A stretch of 32,370 bases of DNA from Bacteroidota bacterium (GCA_018692315.1 JABHKC010000240.1:1-32370); one strand, 5' to 3'. Shown: positions 8,773 to 16,950, numbered from the stretch's first letter. Notes: a model not told the origin generated them from the letters alone. Numbers and translations are program-made.

Positions 8773-8904
8773 TCAGGCAGCTACAAGCTGGTCCAGCAAG
8801 AAGTCCCAGTTCGATTCCTCGAAGGTAATTTCAACAGTGTTGATGTCGTATAAATTCTGGTTGAAACTTGTTAAGATCATCCAAAAAACAAACCGGCAAT
8901 ACAT
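8773..8904 (-). pseudogene. Short relic reading frame, richer in GC than its surroundings
   Basis: A 43-codon minus-strand frame ends with the phrase E-E-S-N-W-D-F-L-L-D-Q-L-V-A-A. Its codons use C and G at third positions far more than the neighbouring AT-rich DNA, which suggests the 3' end of a gene from another source. I do not recognise the family. Nothing upstream supports a full gene, so I read it as a remnant, possibly of a mobile element. Confidence 0.35.
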
Positions 8905-8938
8905 TATAACTTTTTAGTGATTATAAGTATTATTTATC

Positions 8939-8973
8939 TAAACCACTATGGACTGGAAGTCCATAGTGGTTTA
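8939..8973 (-). terminator. Perfect 16-bp hairpin downstream of the beta-helix gene
   Basis: TAAACCACTATGGACT (8939-8954) pairs perfectly with 8958-8973 around a GGA loop. It lies 93 nt past the stop codon of the leftward Cthe_2159-type gene. There is no T-run on either side, so it may be a REP-type palindrome or an mRNA-stabilising hairpin rather than a true terminator. Confidence 0.5.
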
Positions 8974-9065
8974 GTCAGTTCCTATAGGAACAAGTAGCGG
9001 AGTATCAATCCCACTTTTATAAATAACAATATATTATTCTGTTTTTTCATACAGACAAATCAAAG

Positions 9066-10727
9066 TTAGTTTACAATTGTTACTGTGCTGGTAATAGTGA
9101 AACTGGCATATTTCGATCCGGCAGTATATGTTCCATCCATATATAACCCATCTGTAGCTGTCCCTGATGAACTGCCTCCCAGATAGACATCATATGTTGA
9201 TCCGCTAATAAAATCGGATGAAGAAAAAATAAATGCCTCGTATTCCTTTGTAGGTTCATAAGTAAGAATATCTACCCCATCACTGTCCTGGATATGTATT
9301 AGTGTGCCAGCTTGCTGTGATGAACTGAAATCTATAACTAAAGAATATTGGTCTGATGATGTGTTGGGATATGCCGTATGTCGGGATGATGCACTTAATC
9401 CTACCATAAAACCACCATCTAAAGTATATGAGTCACAATCAACTATTGTCCCCCCCCGAACTCCTGAACTACTCACAAATACAGTACCACCTGAAATTTC
9501 CATTGACCCGTTCGAATCAAAACAATCCGCTTCTGCATCAATCACAATATATCCGCCATTTATATAAATGTAGTTGTTGCCATTCGCTGCTGAATTAATG
9601 CCATCATCACTTGATACAATGTGAATTTCCCCACCATTAATTGTGATATCTCCCTCGGCGCTTTCAATACCCTCATATGAATTTGTAATGTTAATATCCC
9701 CATCATTAATGACCAGGTCATAGTCGGCATGAATGGCATCATCATCAGAAGAGATGACAAACGAACCATCATTGATTGTTATAAATCCATTAGAGTGAAT
9801 TGCATCATCAACAGAGCTAATTGTAAAGTTTCCATCATCAATAAATACACCGATTGTCCCATTGATACCTTTTCCACCTGATGATAGAACGATTTCTCCA
9901 AGCACAATTTCCACATCTTTTTCAGCCTCAATTGCTTCCCCTCCGGCAGTAATGTTTATTTCGCCCTTTTCAATTGTAATATATCCCTTTGAAGTGTCAT
10001 CCTCATTATCTGATTTTATCCCAACGCCAGCAGCTTCAACAGTGATACTTCCATCTTTAACAATAAGATAATCTTTACCCCTGATACCGTCATCAACTGA
10101 ATTAATATTGATAGTTCCGCTTGTAATTATCAATCCGTCTTTACTTGTAATACCATCATTATAATTTCCTTCAACAGTTAAGGTGCCATTTCCATAGATA
10201 GTAAGGTCAGACTTGCTATAAATAGCGGCATTAGGTTCATCGTCTTCCGGATTTTCAAAAATATATGATGTTCCGTCTGTTACATAATTTTCAGAATTAT
10301 CTGCGAGAACAATCATTGCTTTTTCTGCACTCAAAACATATATAGGAGCATTTGTCGAGCAGTTGAGGCCGGCCCCATTTAAGATGAGTCTTACAATTTC
10401 TTCATCTTCTGTATTCACAATAATCTGGCCGTCATCAAGGGTGCCGGTTAAACTGTATGTTCCCGCTGATGTTATGGTTACGGTGCTTTCTTCAGCAGTG
10501 GCACCAGTTCCATTCACAGTTATTGTACTTCCATTTAATATTATTTGAATTTCTTCAGAGCTATCCCAAATATAATCTTCTGCATCATCGTGATTATCGC
10601 TATCATCAACAATAACAATTTCCTCAGCATCCTCTGTATCATCTAACAAATCCTCAGATTTCTCGCATGCTGTGAATCCAATTATAGTTAAAATAAATAT
10701 CGCAGCAAATAAAATCTTTTTATACAT
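9066..10727 (-). CDS. Cthe_2159-type beta-helix carbohydrate-binding lipoprotein
   Basis: A lipoprotein signal ends at Cys21 (G-F-T-A-C), followed by a very acidic linker (about 25-55). The rest is a run of ~21-residue repeats with the pattern G-x-I/F-x-I-x-S-x-D-D-A/G-I-x-[SGA], for example D-D-A-I-H-S-N-G and D-D-A-I-H-A-D-Y. This is the signature of the Cthe_2159 family (Pfam PF14262), a calcium-binding right-handed beta-helix whose founding member binds cellulose and acidic polysaccharide. In many genomes this family sits beside CotH kinases, and a CotH gene lies 6.7 kb away here. Its leader is nearly identical to that of the next upstream gene. It should be lipid-anchored and exposed. 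Confidence 0.88.
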   Translation of the reverse strand: MYKKILFAAIFILTIIGFTACEKSEDLLDDTEDAEEIVIVDDSDNHDDAEDYIWDSSEEIQIILNGSTITVNGTGATAEESTVTITSAGTYSLTGTLDDGQIIVNTEDEEIVRLILNGAGLNCSTNAPIYVLSAEKAMIVLADNSENYVTDGTSYIFENPEDDEPNAAIYSKSDLTIYGNGTLTVEGNYNDGITSKDGLIITSGTININSVDDGIRGKDYLIVKDGSITVEAAGVGIKSDNEDDTSKGYITIEKGEINITAGGEAIEAEKDVEIVLGEIVLSSGGKGINGTIGVFIDDGNFTISSVDDAIHSNGFITINDGSFVISSDDDAIHADYDLVINDGDINITNSYEGIESAEGDITINGGEIHIVSSDDGINSAANGNNYIYINGGYIVIDAEADCFDSNGSMEISGGTVFVSSSGVRGGTIVDCDSYTLDGGFMVGLSASSRHTAYPNTSSDQYSLVIDFSSSQQAGTLIHIQDSDGVDILTYEPTKEYEAFIFSSSDFISGSTYDVYLGGSSSGTATDGLYMDGTYTAGSKYASFTITSTVTIVN

Positions 10728-10792
10728 TTTTAATAATTTTAATATTAGGCCTACTTCTTTTTTTGATAGTCTTTTTTCAGCTTATTCCGACT
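10728..10792 (-). repeat. Duplicated 5' leader, copy 1
   Basis: The ~65 nt before the beta-helix gene nearly repeat those before the lectin-like gene (11778-11843). Both read, on the minus strand, GTCGGAATAAGCTGAAAAAA, then an A-rich tract, A-G-T-A-G-G-C and AATATTAAAA just before the ATG. Two unrelated genes thus share one 5' untranslated region, which points to copying of a promoter or cassette edge. Confidence 0.7.
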
Positions 10793-10799
10793 ATATTCG

Positions 10800-10958
10800 T
10801 TATAATTGCCCAACAATTTGATAACCGGAGATATCAGTGTGATTATCATCCGGTTCATCGTTAGAGACATCATTGTCTTTATTACATCCTGACACAATCA
10901 TGGAGATAATTATAAAGGCCGTCATGAATAAGGCGTATATTTTTTCTTTTGTTTTCAT
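10800..10958 (-). pseudogene. N-terminal fragment of a DUF1566-type lipoprotein
   Basis: This 52-codon frame encodes a lipoprotein signal ending at Cys25 (I-V-S-G-C-N-K-D), an acidic linker and then I-S-G-Y-Q-I-V-G. That matches the start of the intact DUF1566 lipoprotein at 15630-16946 (I-S-G-Y-P-I-V-G), where the rest of the protein should follow. Here the frame stops two codons later inside GGGCAATTATAACGAATATA, the same 20 nt that occur at 13561-13580 next to another palindrome. The gene appears cut off by recombination at a shared junction. It might still yield a tiny lipopeptide, but a function is unlikely. Confidence 0.65.
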
Positions 10959-10982
10959 CGCTTTATTTTTTTTGGCAATCTT

Positions 10983-11777
10983 CTATGGTTCAGACTCATA
11001 TTCAATTACAAAAGCATAGAAACCACCACCTTCACCTAAGCTCATATCACCATAAGATATTGGAAAATCACCCCAGGTTGAAACGGTAACATTCATCTCT
11101 CCAAATAACATTGCATCTTGGGAATATCCTTCATCTTCAAAGTTTGCATCATTAGGTTGGGTATTATCTCTTTCATCTTGGTCAGTTGTTGTAGGTGTAC
11201 TCGAACTACCGGGAGGGCAATCAGGGCCAAGACAATATTCGTCAACCGCCCAATTCGTGAAATCCATAGTTACCCCACTTAACCACATCCAACCTGATGA
11301 AACATCTGATTCAGTATCTGTGCTGTTCTCCTGAAAACCGCCAACTGGGGGCCCATTCATAATATAATTGTGAGTGTCGTCCCATTGATGCCAATAGGAT
11401 GTGTCATTAATAAGTGTAAAAACAAATTCATTCTCATCAGTGGTTTCCGGACAAACAAGATATCCACCTGATAATTGTGCCAAATATGCTGTTGTCAACC
11501 ATGATACATTACCATCGGGTATTTCAACCACTTCGTACCAATGTGTTATACCATTATTATTAGTATAACTAACAACAGATTTCCTTGTATATGTGCCAAT
11601 TTGTGTCCAATCAACATAATATCCACTATAGAATGGGTCTGTTGTAGAATAATAATCTGTTACATCCAATGGAGTTGTTGTTTCTTCAATTGTTTCTTCT
11701 ACGTCTTTATTGCAAGAATAAAATACAAAACTGCTTACACACATTACAATAAGTGTCCCTAAAAATAATTTTTTCAT
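10983..11777 (-). CDS. C-type-lectin-like domain lipoprotein
   Basis: A lipoprotein signal ends at Cys22 (F-V-F-Y-S-C). After an unassigned N-terminal region the C-terminal half has the landmarks of a C-type lectin fold: a G-Y-L-V strand with N-E-F-V-F helix, G-W-M-W-L-S-G, F-T-N-W, a Q-P-N-D in the place of the sugar-binding EPN/QPD loop, W-G-D-F, and a closing F-V-I-E-Y-E strand. A ~20-residue Thr/Ser/Pro-rich insert (including a C-L-G-P-D-C-P-P stretch) interrupts the domain. It is probably surface-anchored and may bind carbohydrate or protein. No close named relative is recognised. The next gene leftward is the beta-helix protein, with a truncated paralogue between. Confidence 0.7.
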   Translation of the reverse strand: MKKLFLGTLIVMCVSSFVFYSCNKDVEETIEETTTPLDVTDYYSTTDPFYSGYYVDWTQIGTYTRKSVVSYTNNNGITHWYEVVEIPDGNVSWLTTAYLAQLSGGYLVCPETTDENEFVFTLINDTSYWHQWDDTHNYIMNGPPVGGFQENSTDTESDVSSGWMWLSGVTMDFTNWAVDEYCLGPDCPPGSSSTPTTTDQDERDNTQPNDANFEDEGYSQDAMLFGEMNVTVSTWGDFPISYGDMSLGEGGGFYAFVIEYESEP

Positions 11778-11843
11778 TTTTAATACTTTTAATATTATGC
11801 CTACTCCTTTTTTTTAATAGTCGTTTTTTCAGCTTATTCCGAC
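11778..11843 (-). repeat. Duplicated 5' leader, copy 2
   Basis: Near-copy of 10728-10792, ending at the ATG of the lectin-like lipoprotein. Its outer edge (minus strand G-T-C-G-G-A-A-T-A-A-G-C) abuts the palindrome at 11843-12035. Confidence 0.7.
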
Positions 11844-12035
11844 GGCTCGTATATGAAGCGTAAGGGGTTTTAAAACACTTACTTATCGAGTTTGCACTTA
11901 GCCAAATTTGCGATTAACACAAATTTAAACTTTTTAATCAACTCGTCAAATCGCAGATTTGGCGAACTTGATTAAACGTACAAATGTTTCGCAAACCACT
12001 GAACCCCTAATGTTTTATTATGCATTGTTGGCGTT
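11843..12035. repeat. Long imperfect palindrome between genes (attC-like?)
   Basis: Just past the stop of the DUF1566/T9SS gene, this ~190 bp stretch has two main arm pairs: GCCAAATTTGCGATT (11901-11915) with 11949-11963 (one mismatch), and TAAGGGGTT (11861-11869) with AACCCCTAA (12002-12010). Its edges, on the minus strand, are A-A-C-G-C-C-A-A-C-A-A-T near the gene and G-T-C-G-G-A-A-T-A-A-G-C at the far side. Size, position and imperfect symmetry resemble the attC sites of integron cassettes, but the edges do not match the canonical RYYYAAC/GTTRRRY cores. It could also serve as a terminator. Confidence 0.5.
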
Positions 12036-12045
12036 TCGTTTATTA

Positions 12046-13482
12046 TTATTTTATTATTTTCTTTGTCACCTGTTTGCCATCAGTATTAATTACAAGGAAA
12101 TAACAACCATGGGAAAGTTCTTCCGTGCTTAGAGTTAATTTATCTGTATTTGTCTCATTCAATCTAATTAAATATTTTCCGAGTGAATTTGCTAAACTGA
12201 TGCTAACATTAGAATAAATCCGGTCAAGTTGAATAAAGCAATTGTCATTCATTGGATTTGGATAGATTTTAATATCTATATTTTCATCATAATTGTTAAT
12301 AGAACTACCAATGGAAATATCTCTTACACATCTAACATAATTGAAAACATACTTAACGTCACCTTGTGGTCCCCCATATTGAGGATAATCTTCTATATTT
12401 CCGCTTTTAAGATCACTTCTTTGGCATCCAGCTCCGTGAACATCCATTAAAACTCCAAACATTTTCCCTTGTCCTTCACCAAATGCAATGTATGCTGCGC
12501 TTTCACTTGGGTTTGAACCCCATAAGAAAGTAGTGCCAGACCAGAAATAGCCGTATTGACCAGAATTACCATCAGGATCAAGAATTTCTGTAGTTTCGAA
12601 CAATGGATCTATAGCTGGTGATTGTGTCGTTTGGGGTGACCTGGTGTAATCCACAATACTATGTAATTCTTTAATATTTGGTAATCTCCAATCGCTATAA
12701 TTTGCAAGATCTAATCCTTCAGCATATTCTAATGATTCTTCCCAATCTCTTACACTACCATCATCTGCTTTTTGCCACATTAATCCTGTAGCTAAATCAC
12801 TTATAGTTCCATCTCCATTATCTACAAAATCATTCTTTCCATAATCAACATTATTACGAACCATACGACTATACATCATAACATCGGCACCATTACGCGA
12901 TTTAGGATATCCTTTAATATGCCCATCAACGAAGTTTACTCCAAACACTGTTTCGTTATTTTCAAAAGTGACTCCCACATATTGAGTAGCTGACCATGTT
13001 TGAGCATCAATCTCTCGTTCTCCAATTGCTGTATCACCTAATGGTTGATTGAAATAATTAGTATCTATAAACATTTCTACAGCTGTATTATAAGGTCCCA
13101 CTTGACCTGTAAATAGTATTAGCGAATAGAGGTCTTTTACCGTTGGAACCCGCCAATCATCATAACCAGCAAATTCAGAAGCTTCTACCATAGTGAACAT
13201 TGTATCAAATGTTATTTTATCCCCCATATCCTGAGCCCACATTAGCCCAGTAACATTATCTGTAATAGTTCCATCTCCATTATCAGTATATGATGGATTA
13301 TTACCAGAGTAAGTCGCATCTTGACCGTAAAAACCATCTCCTATAGATGGTGCTGAAATAATTGCCGTATTGCTATAGAAATCGGTAATATTTGTCTCTA
13401 CTATTGGATAATTTTGTGAAAATGCAAATTGATTGCTAAACAGCAACAATATGTAGAAATATAATAGATAAAACTTTTTCAT
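12046..13482 (-). CDS. Two-domain DUF1566 (Lcl C-terminal) protein with T9SS sorting domain
   Basis: A signal peptide (about 1-22) precedes two DUF1566 units. Unit 1 (~66-190) has N-G-D-G-T-I-T-D-N-V-T-G-L-M-W and D-D-W-R-V-P-T. Unit 2 (~220-387) has N-G-D-G-T-I-S-D...G-L-M-W, S-D-W-R-L-P-N-I-K-E-L and a final N-Y-V-R. The last ~75 residues (from I-K-I-Y-P-N-P at 404) are a type A T9SS C-terminal sorting domain, so the protein should cross the outer membrane and be attached or released there. It is a paralogue of the lipoprotein at 15630-16946, which has a lipobox instead of the sorting domain. The molecular role of DUF1566 is not established. Confidence 0.88.
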   Translation of the reverse strand: MKKFYLLYFYILLLFSNQFAFSQNYPIVETNITDFYSNTAIISAPSIGDGFYGQDATYSGNNPSYTDNGDGTITDNVTGLMWAQDMGDKITFDTMFTMVEASEFAGYDDWRVPTVKDLYSLILFTGQVGPYNTAVEMFIDTNYFNQPLGDTAIGEREIDAQTWSATQYVGVTFENNETVFGVNFVDGHIKGYPKSRNGADVMMYSRMVRNNVDYGKNDFVDNGDGTISDLATGLMWQKADDGSVRDWEESLEYAEGLDLANYSDWRLPNIKELHSIVDYTRSPQTTQSPAIDPLFETTEILDPDGNSGQYGYFWSGTTFLWGSNPSESAAYIAFGEGQGKMFGVLMDVHGAGCQRSDLKSGNIEDYPQYGGPQGDVKYVFNYVRCVRDISIGSSINNYDENIDIKIYPNPMNDNCFIQLDRIYSNVSISLANSLGKYLIRLNETNTDKLTLSTEELSHGCYFLVINTDGKQVTKKIIK

Positions 13483-13544
13483 TATTTTAAAATTTTAGAT
13501 TTGTATAATTAATCATTTATTAATTTTCAATTTGCTTCCATAAT

Positions 13545-13712
13545 GAACGCCAACTATATTATATTCGTTATAATTGCCCATAAAGTGTTGCAATATAGCA
13601 TGAAGCGGTTTGTGAACGATTCACTTTCAAGCTTTGACTAAGCTGAAACGGGTAAGAACCGTCCTATTACGTACTTCACCGCCTTTTGCCATATTGCGTG
13701 TTGTACCTCGTT
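13545..13712. repeat. Imperfect palindrome 3' of the PagL-like gene (attC-like?)
   Basis: GCAATATAGCATGAAGCGG (13590-13608) pairs with 13679-13697 with few mismatches, and smaller hairpins lie inside (GTGAA-CGA-TTCAC, AAGCTTTGACTAAGCT). On the minus strand the unit begins at G-T-A-C-A-A-C-A-C, 8 nt after the PagL-like gene, and ends at TATAGTTGGCGTTCATTA, just before the leader of the DUF1566/T9SS gene. It has the layout of a cassette recombination site, but the ends do not fit the standard attC cores. Confidence 0.5.
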
Positions 13713-13720
13713 TATTTCTT

Positions 13721-14392
13721 CTACCGGAACCAAGAATAGCTAATACTCACCCCATTACCATCAAAACCAAGGTTAGGCGTAAATAAATTATTATTGGAAT
13801 GATGAAGAAAATTGAAATCTAGCCTGATTTTATTTTGGTTATTTAATATGTACTCAGCACCAATAGCATAAGATAGATTAAAAGTAAAATTACTGGAACC
13901 TTGAGGAAATTTATCGAACGCATAAAATACACCATAGCCATATTCGAAAAATGGATGTATCTTCTTTTTACGAAGTGCAGTCCATTTACTGTAGAATTTT
14001 AATCCAGTCCCCATTGTTGCATAATCAGTTGTAGTAAACTCTTGTATATTAGCTTCTACACGCATGGAAAACCATCTTGAAAATTCACTTTCGATACCAA
14101 AATTCTGCATAAATACGCTATAAGTCTCTTGTGTGTCTTCTTGTCCTGGGTGAACTCCGCTTATGCCAGAATAGTATCCTATATGCCCTTGATAGAATTT
14201 TAATTTCTCGTCTTCAAGTAGAAATTCTGAAGCCAAATATGACCCCAATGCAGCACCAGACATTATTATAAAGCCTCTCATTCTATCTAATTGCATGAAT
14301 GACTCACTCCCTAAAGGATTGATTTGACTATGTAAATTGTTACATAATAGCGCCATTAAAACCGTAAAACTGATGATTTTTAATTTTCTCAT
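13721..14392 (-). CDS. PagL-like lipid A 3-O-deacylase / acyloxyacyl hydrolase
   Basis: A signal peptide (about 1-22) is followed by alternating hydrophobic strands suited to an outer-membrane beta-barrel. The C-terminal motif F-L-H-H-S-N-N-N-L-F-T-P-N-L-G matches the PagL family active-site strand (H-x-S-N...P-N-x-G), with His197 and Ser199 as the expected catalytic pair. It ends in S-Y-S-W-F-R, an aromatic barrel terminus. At 223 residues it is somewhat longer than PagL of Pseudomonas (~170), because of an extra N-terminal segment. PagL enzymes remove the 3-O acyl chain from lipid A in the outer membrane. The third catalytic residue (Glu in PagL) is not clear here, so activity is uncertain. 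Confidence 0.72.
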   Translation of the reverse strand: MRKLKIISFTVLMALLCNNLHSQINPLGSESFMQLDRMRGFIIMSGAALGSYLASEFLLEDEKLKFYQGHIGYYSGISGVHPGQEDTQETYSVFMQNFGIESEFSRWFSMRVEANIQEFTTTDYATMGTGLKFYSKWTALRKKKIHPFFEYGYGVFYAFDKFPQGSSNFTFNLSYAIGAEYILNNQNKIRLDFNFLHHSNNNLFTPNLGFDGNGVSISYSWFR

Positions 14393-14514
14393 AATTATTT
14401 AGTATTAGTTTAACATTTTTTAGCTTACATCATTACTATCGGTAAACTATGTTTATTATTCTTTATATCACCTATTCTAATCTAATTACTAAAATAAGAA
14501 TCCACTTATATTAA

Positions 14515-14804
14515 CAAATTAGAATGAAGAACTTAGTCCTGTCCTTCGAAAATGAGCTACAACGATTTTGAATAAACGCTGTATCGTTTCTCTTGCTTTA
14601 CCCTTACAATTTACTCCAATTTTTAATAAAGGAAACCTCTAAAAATGCAAATTTCTTCGTTGTTTCGCAATTTTAAAATCCTCATTTACAATAGTAAACT
14701 CCGGTTTTCAAGTTTCTTACGCCTTGAAATTTACTATTTTTAGAAGTCCCCTAAAACGCAAAGCGAGAAAACTGACACTTACCCTCTATTGCGTTTAATT
14801 TTTG
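14515..14804. repeat. Palindromic spacer interrupted by a small inserted repeat
   Basis: Arms at 14580-14600 (around TATCGTTTCTCTTGCTTTA) and 14759-14779 are imperfect complements and surround the MITE-like element at 14631-14751, which sits in the loop. The spacer follows the SGNH esterase stop codon on the minus strand. Bases 14393-14514 hold nothing I recognise. Confidence 0.4.
14631..14751. repeat. MITE-like element with C-CTCTAAAAA-type ends
   Basis: The left end GGAAACCTCTAAAAATGCAA and the reverse complement of the right end (GGGGACTTCTAAAAATAGTA) agree closely, giving ~25-bp terminal inverted repeats around a ~120 bp element with no gene. The ends resemble those of the element at 25899-26059 (GTGCCTCTAAGAAAACAG). 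This phrase is common between genes in Bacteroidota. Confidence 0.55.
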
Positions 14805-15569
14805 TTATTGCAATAAATCCACAAGTACACTATAGTATTGAGTTGCGATGAAGTCCGCACCATCTTCATTATAATGCACACCATCATCTGCAAAATAATC
14901 ATCAGAAAAATCAGTAAACATATCTACAGTGATTACTTGAGATGTTGAAGTGGTTTGTTCCGAAGCAATGGTAACTACCTCCTCTTGCATTTGGTCGAAG
15001 TAGGTGGTCAACTCTGTAGTCATTATAGAAGAGTGTGCAGGTGCCATTTGTTCTATAATAATTGTTACGTCAGGATTTGCACTTTGTATCTCATCAATAA
15101 TAGCGTTGATGTTTGTTATTGCATCGTCGTAAAGCAATCCTTGTAGAGCGTCATTAGCCCCCGGAGAGCTGAACAAGACAATATCTGGTGTTCCTGCTTC
15201 GGCTAACCAACCGCTGATGCTACTTAAAATCCCTACCGAAGTCCAGCCGCCATGTCCTTCATGATCTACGTCAAAGTCATTACCATTATATGCCGGATAC
15301 GATGCAGCGTCATTACTTGTGCCAATGTAGTCAAAATCCCAACCGCCATCAATTAAATCTTTCCAGAGATCATATCGATAACTTTCGTGGTCAGGACTTG
15401 AACCTTGTACCCGCGATGCGCCTAAAGGCATGATATTATTTAATGAAGTACTTGAAGAGTCATCTTCCTCAATATCATCATCTTTATTGCAAGCTACAAT
15501 TGATATTGTTAAAATAATCATTATTATTGCATACAACACTTTAGTTAATTCCTGTCTTTTTACTTTCAT
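14805..15569 (-). CDS. SGNH/GDSL-family esterase lipoprotein
   Basis: The lipoprotein signal ends at Cys27 (S-I-V-A-C-N-K-D). The SGNH blocks are visible: block I I-M-P-L-G-A-S-R with Ser52 (GAS instead of the usual GDS), block III S-P-G-A-N-D (Asn139), and block V D-D-G-V-H-Y with Asp229 and His232. The pattern IMPLG-x-S resembles carbohydrate esterase family 3-like acetyl esterases, so deacetylation of a polysaccharide is plausible. The signal peptide is almost identical in DNA and protein to that of the CotH gene 3 kb upstream, although the mature proteins are unrelated. It is last in a probable operon with the CotH and DUF1566 genes. Confidence 0.82.
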   Translation of the reverse strand: MKVKRQELTKVLYAIIMIILTISIVACNKDDDIEEDDSSSTSLNNIMPLGASRVQGSSPDHESYRYDLWKDLIDGGWDFDYIGTSNDAASYPAYNGNDFDVDHEGHGGWTSVGILSSISGWLAEAGTPDIVLFSSPGANDALQGLLYDDAITNINAIIDEIQSANPDVTIIIEQMAPAHSSIMTTELTTYFDQMQEEVVTIASEQTTSTSQVITVDMFTDFSDDYFADDGVHYNEDGADFIATQYYSVLVDLLQ

Positions 15570-15629
15570 TGTTTTTTTTTTAATGATTTGTTAAATTTTA
15601 TTTTAAAGTTTGTTATTTAAGATATTTAT

Positions 15630-16946
15630 TTATTCTGCATTACGCACCAGGCGCACATAATTATAAATTCTTATAGCATCACCTTGTGGACCATGACCAG
15701 TTGGATAATCATCAGGATCACCTACTTTGGGATCGCTCCGTTGAGCGCCGGCGCCGTGTACATCCATCCAACTATTCATATATCCCATCGCACGACCAAA
15801 TGAGATATATGCTGCTTGAGCTCCTTCATGACCCTCTGCCCAACTAGCGTGTGTTGTGTTACTCCAGAAGTAAGGATAATCATCCTGACCACCTTCGTTT
15901 GTTATTTGGGTACAATTAAAAATTGGATCGATTGCTGCCGAACTACTTGTAGCTGGTGAAAGAGTATAGTCAACAATACTTTGAAGTTCTTTTATATTTG
16001 GTAAACGCCAGTCAGAATATTCTGCATATTCATGATTTTCTGCATAAGTAAGAGCATCTTCCCATTTTAATCCTTCACCATTGTCACTTTGCATCCACAT
16101 GAGTTCCGTTGCATTGTCAGTTATTGTTCCATCACCATTGTCCACAAAATCATTTATTCCATAAGTATTATTACCACGTACGTACATTACATAAAACATT
16201 TTATCGCCACCCATTGTGCTTGTCCCATAACCTTTTATTCTTCCATCAGCCAGATTAGTGCCGAACATAGTTTCATTACCATTCATAGTGGTAGAAACAT
16301 ATTTTGATGTTGTAGCAAATTGTGCATCAATAAGCCGTTCATCTGCGTCAAGATCTCCATAACCAAATTCAAAATAATCAGTATCAATAAAAGGTGTAAA
16401 TCCTTCAGTAGAAGTTCCTTCATATCCGCTTATATCTTCTCCACTAAAAAGAATAAGAGAATAAGCCTCCTTAATTGAAGGCAAACGCCAGTTGGTATAG
16501 CCAGCAAGATTAAAACTTGATGCACCAGCTAATGCATCTGCATAGGAAAGTTTATCATCCGCATCTATAGTGCCATCTTCGTTAAGGTCTGAACTTTGCG
16601 CCCACATAAGTCCGGTTACATTATCTGTTACGGTTCCATCGCCGTTATCTGTGTAAGATGGTTGGTTGCCGGAATATTGGGCATCCTGGCCATAAAATGC
16701 ATCTCCTGAATTTGGTTCTGATATTTCAGCTGTAGTTCCATAGAAAGTAGTTTGATTGGTTCCTACTATAGGATAGCCCGAGATTTCAGGGAGGTTGTCA
16801 TCAGGAGTATCAACTACAGTGTCATCGTCTTTACTACAAGCGGTAAATACAATCATTGAAATGATCAATACAATTCCTAATAATTTCTGAATTGTGCTAC
16901 TTGTGTTTAAAATTTTTGTCTTCATTTTTTCAGTTTTTGTTTTCAT
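15630..16946 (-). CDS. Two-domain DUF1566 lipoprotein
   Basis: A long N-terminal stretch leads to a lipobox at Cys37 (I-V-F-T-A-C-S-K-D-D-D). Two DUF1566 units follow: N-G-D-G-T-V-T-D-N-V-T-G-L-M-W...T-N-W-R-L-P-S-I-K-E and N-G-D-G-T-I-T-D-N-A-T-E-L-M-W...S-D-W-R-L-P-N-I-K-E-L, closing with I-Y-N-Y-V-R-L-V-R-N-A-E. Unit 1 carries an extra acidic insert (D-L-N-E-D-G-T-I-D-A-D-D) resembling a calcium-binding or dockerin-like loop. It lacks the T9SS domain of its paralogue at 12046-13482, so it is anchored by lipid instead. A second Met at codon 8 is an alternative start. It is four bases from the damaged copy upstream. Confidence 0.87.
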   Translation of the reverse strand: MKTKTEKMKTKILNTSSTIQKLLGIVLIISMIVFTACSKDDDTVVDTPDDNLPEISGYPIVGTNQTTFYGTTAEISEPNSGDAFYGQDAQYSGNQPSYTDNGDGTVTDNVTGLMWAQSSDLNEDGTIDADDKLSYADALAGASSFNLAGYTNWRLPSIKEAYSLILFSGEDISGYEGTSTEGFTPFIDTDYFEFGYGDLDADERLIDAQFATTSKYVSTTMNGNETMFGTNLADGRIKGYGTSTMGGDKMFYVMYVRGNNTYGINDFVDNGDGTITDNATELMWMQSDNGEGLKWEDALTYAENHEYAEYSDWRLPNIKELQSIVDYTLSPATSSSAAIDPIFNCTQITNEGGQDDYPYFWSNTTHASWAEGHEGAQAAYISFGRAMGYMNSWMDVHGAGAQRSDPKVGDPDDYPTGHGPQGDAIRIYNYVRLVRNAE

Positions 16947-16950
16947 CGTT

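Larger units (their letters stand above)
8521..9065. other. Gene-poor stretch with a relic ORF and hairpins
   Basis: No intact gene is visible. The minus strand at 8543-8550 reads TACTTTCG with a TTTG only 16 nt upstream, so it is at best a weak promoter for the caspase-SUMF gene. GTTACAA and TTGTAAC (8741-8756) form a small palindrome. The relic frame at 8773-8904 and the hairpin at 8939-8973 are listed separately. GTTCCTATAGGAAC (8978-8991) is a perfect 14-bp palindrome next to that hairpin. Confidence 0.5.

Noticed and set aside
9304-10548. Several plus-strand frames of 60-90 codons
   Set aside because: They are antisense to the beta-helix repeats; repetitive codons on the real strand create open frames on the other.
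11843-13712. Calling the palindromes true integron attC sites
   Set aside because: The edges do not fit the RYYYAAC and GTTRRRY cores, and no integron integrase is in the window, so this is kept as a hypothesis only.
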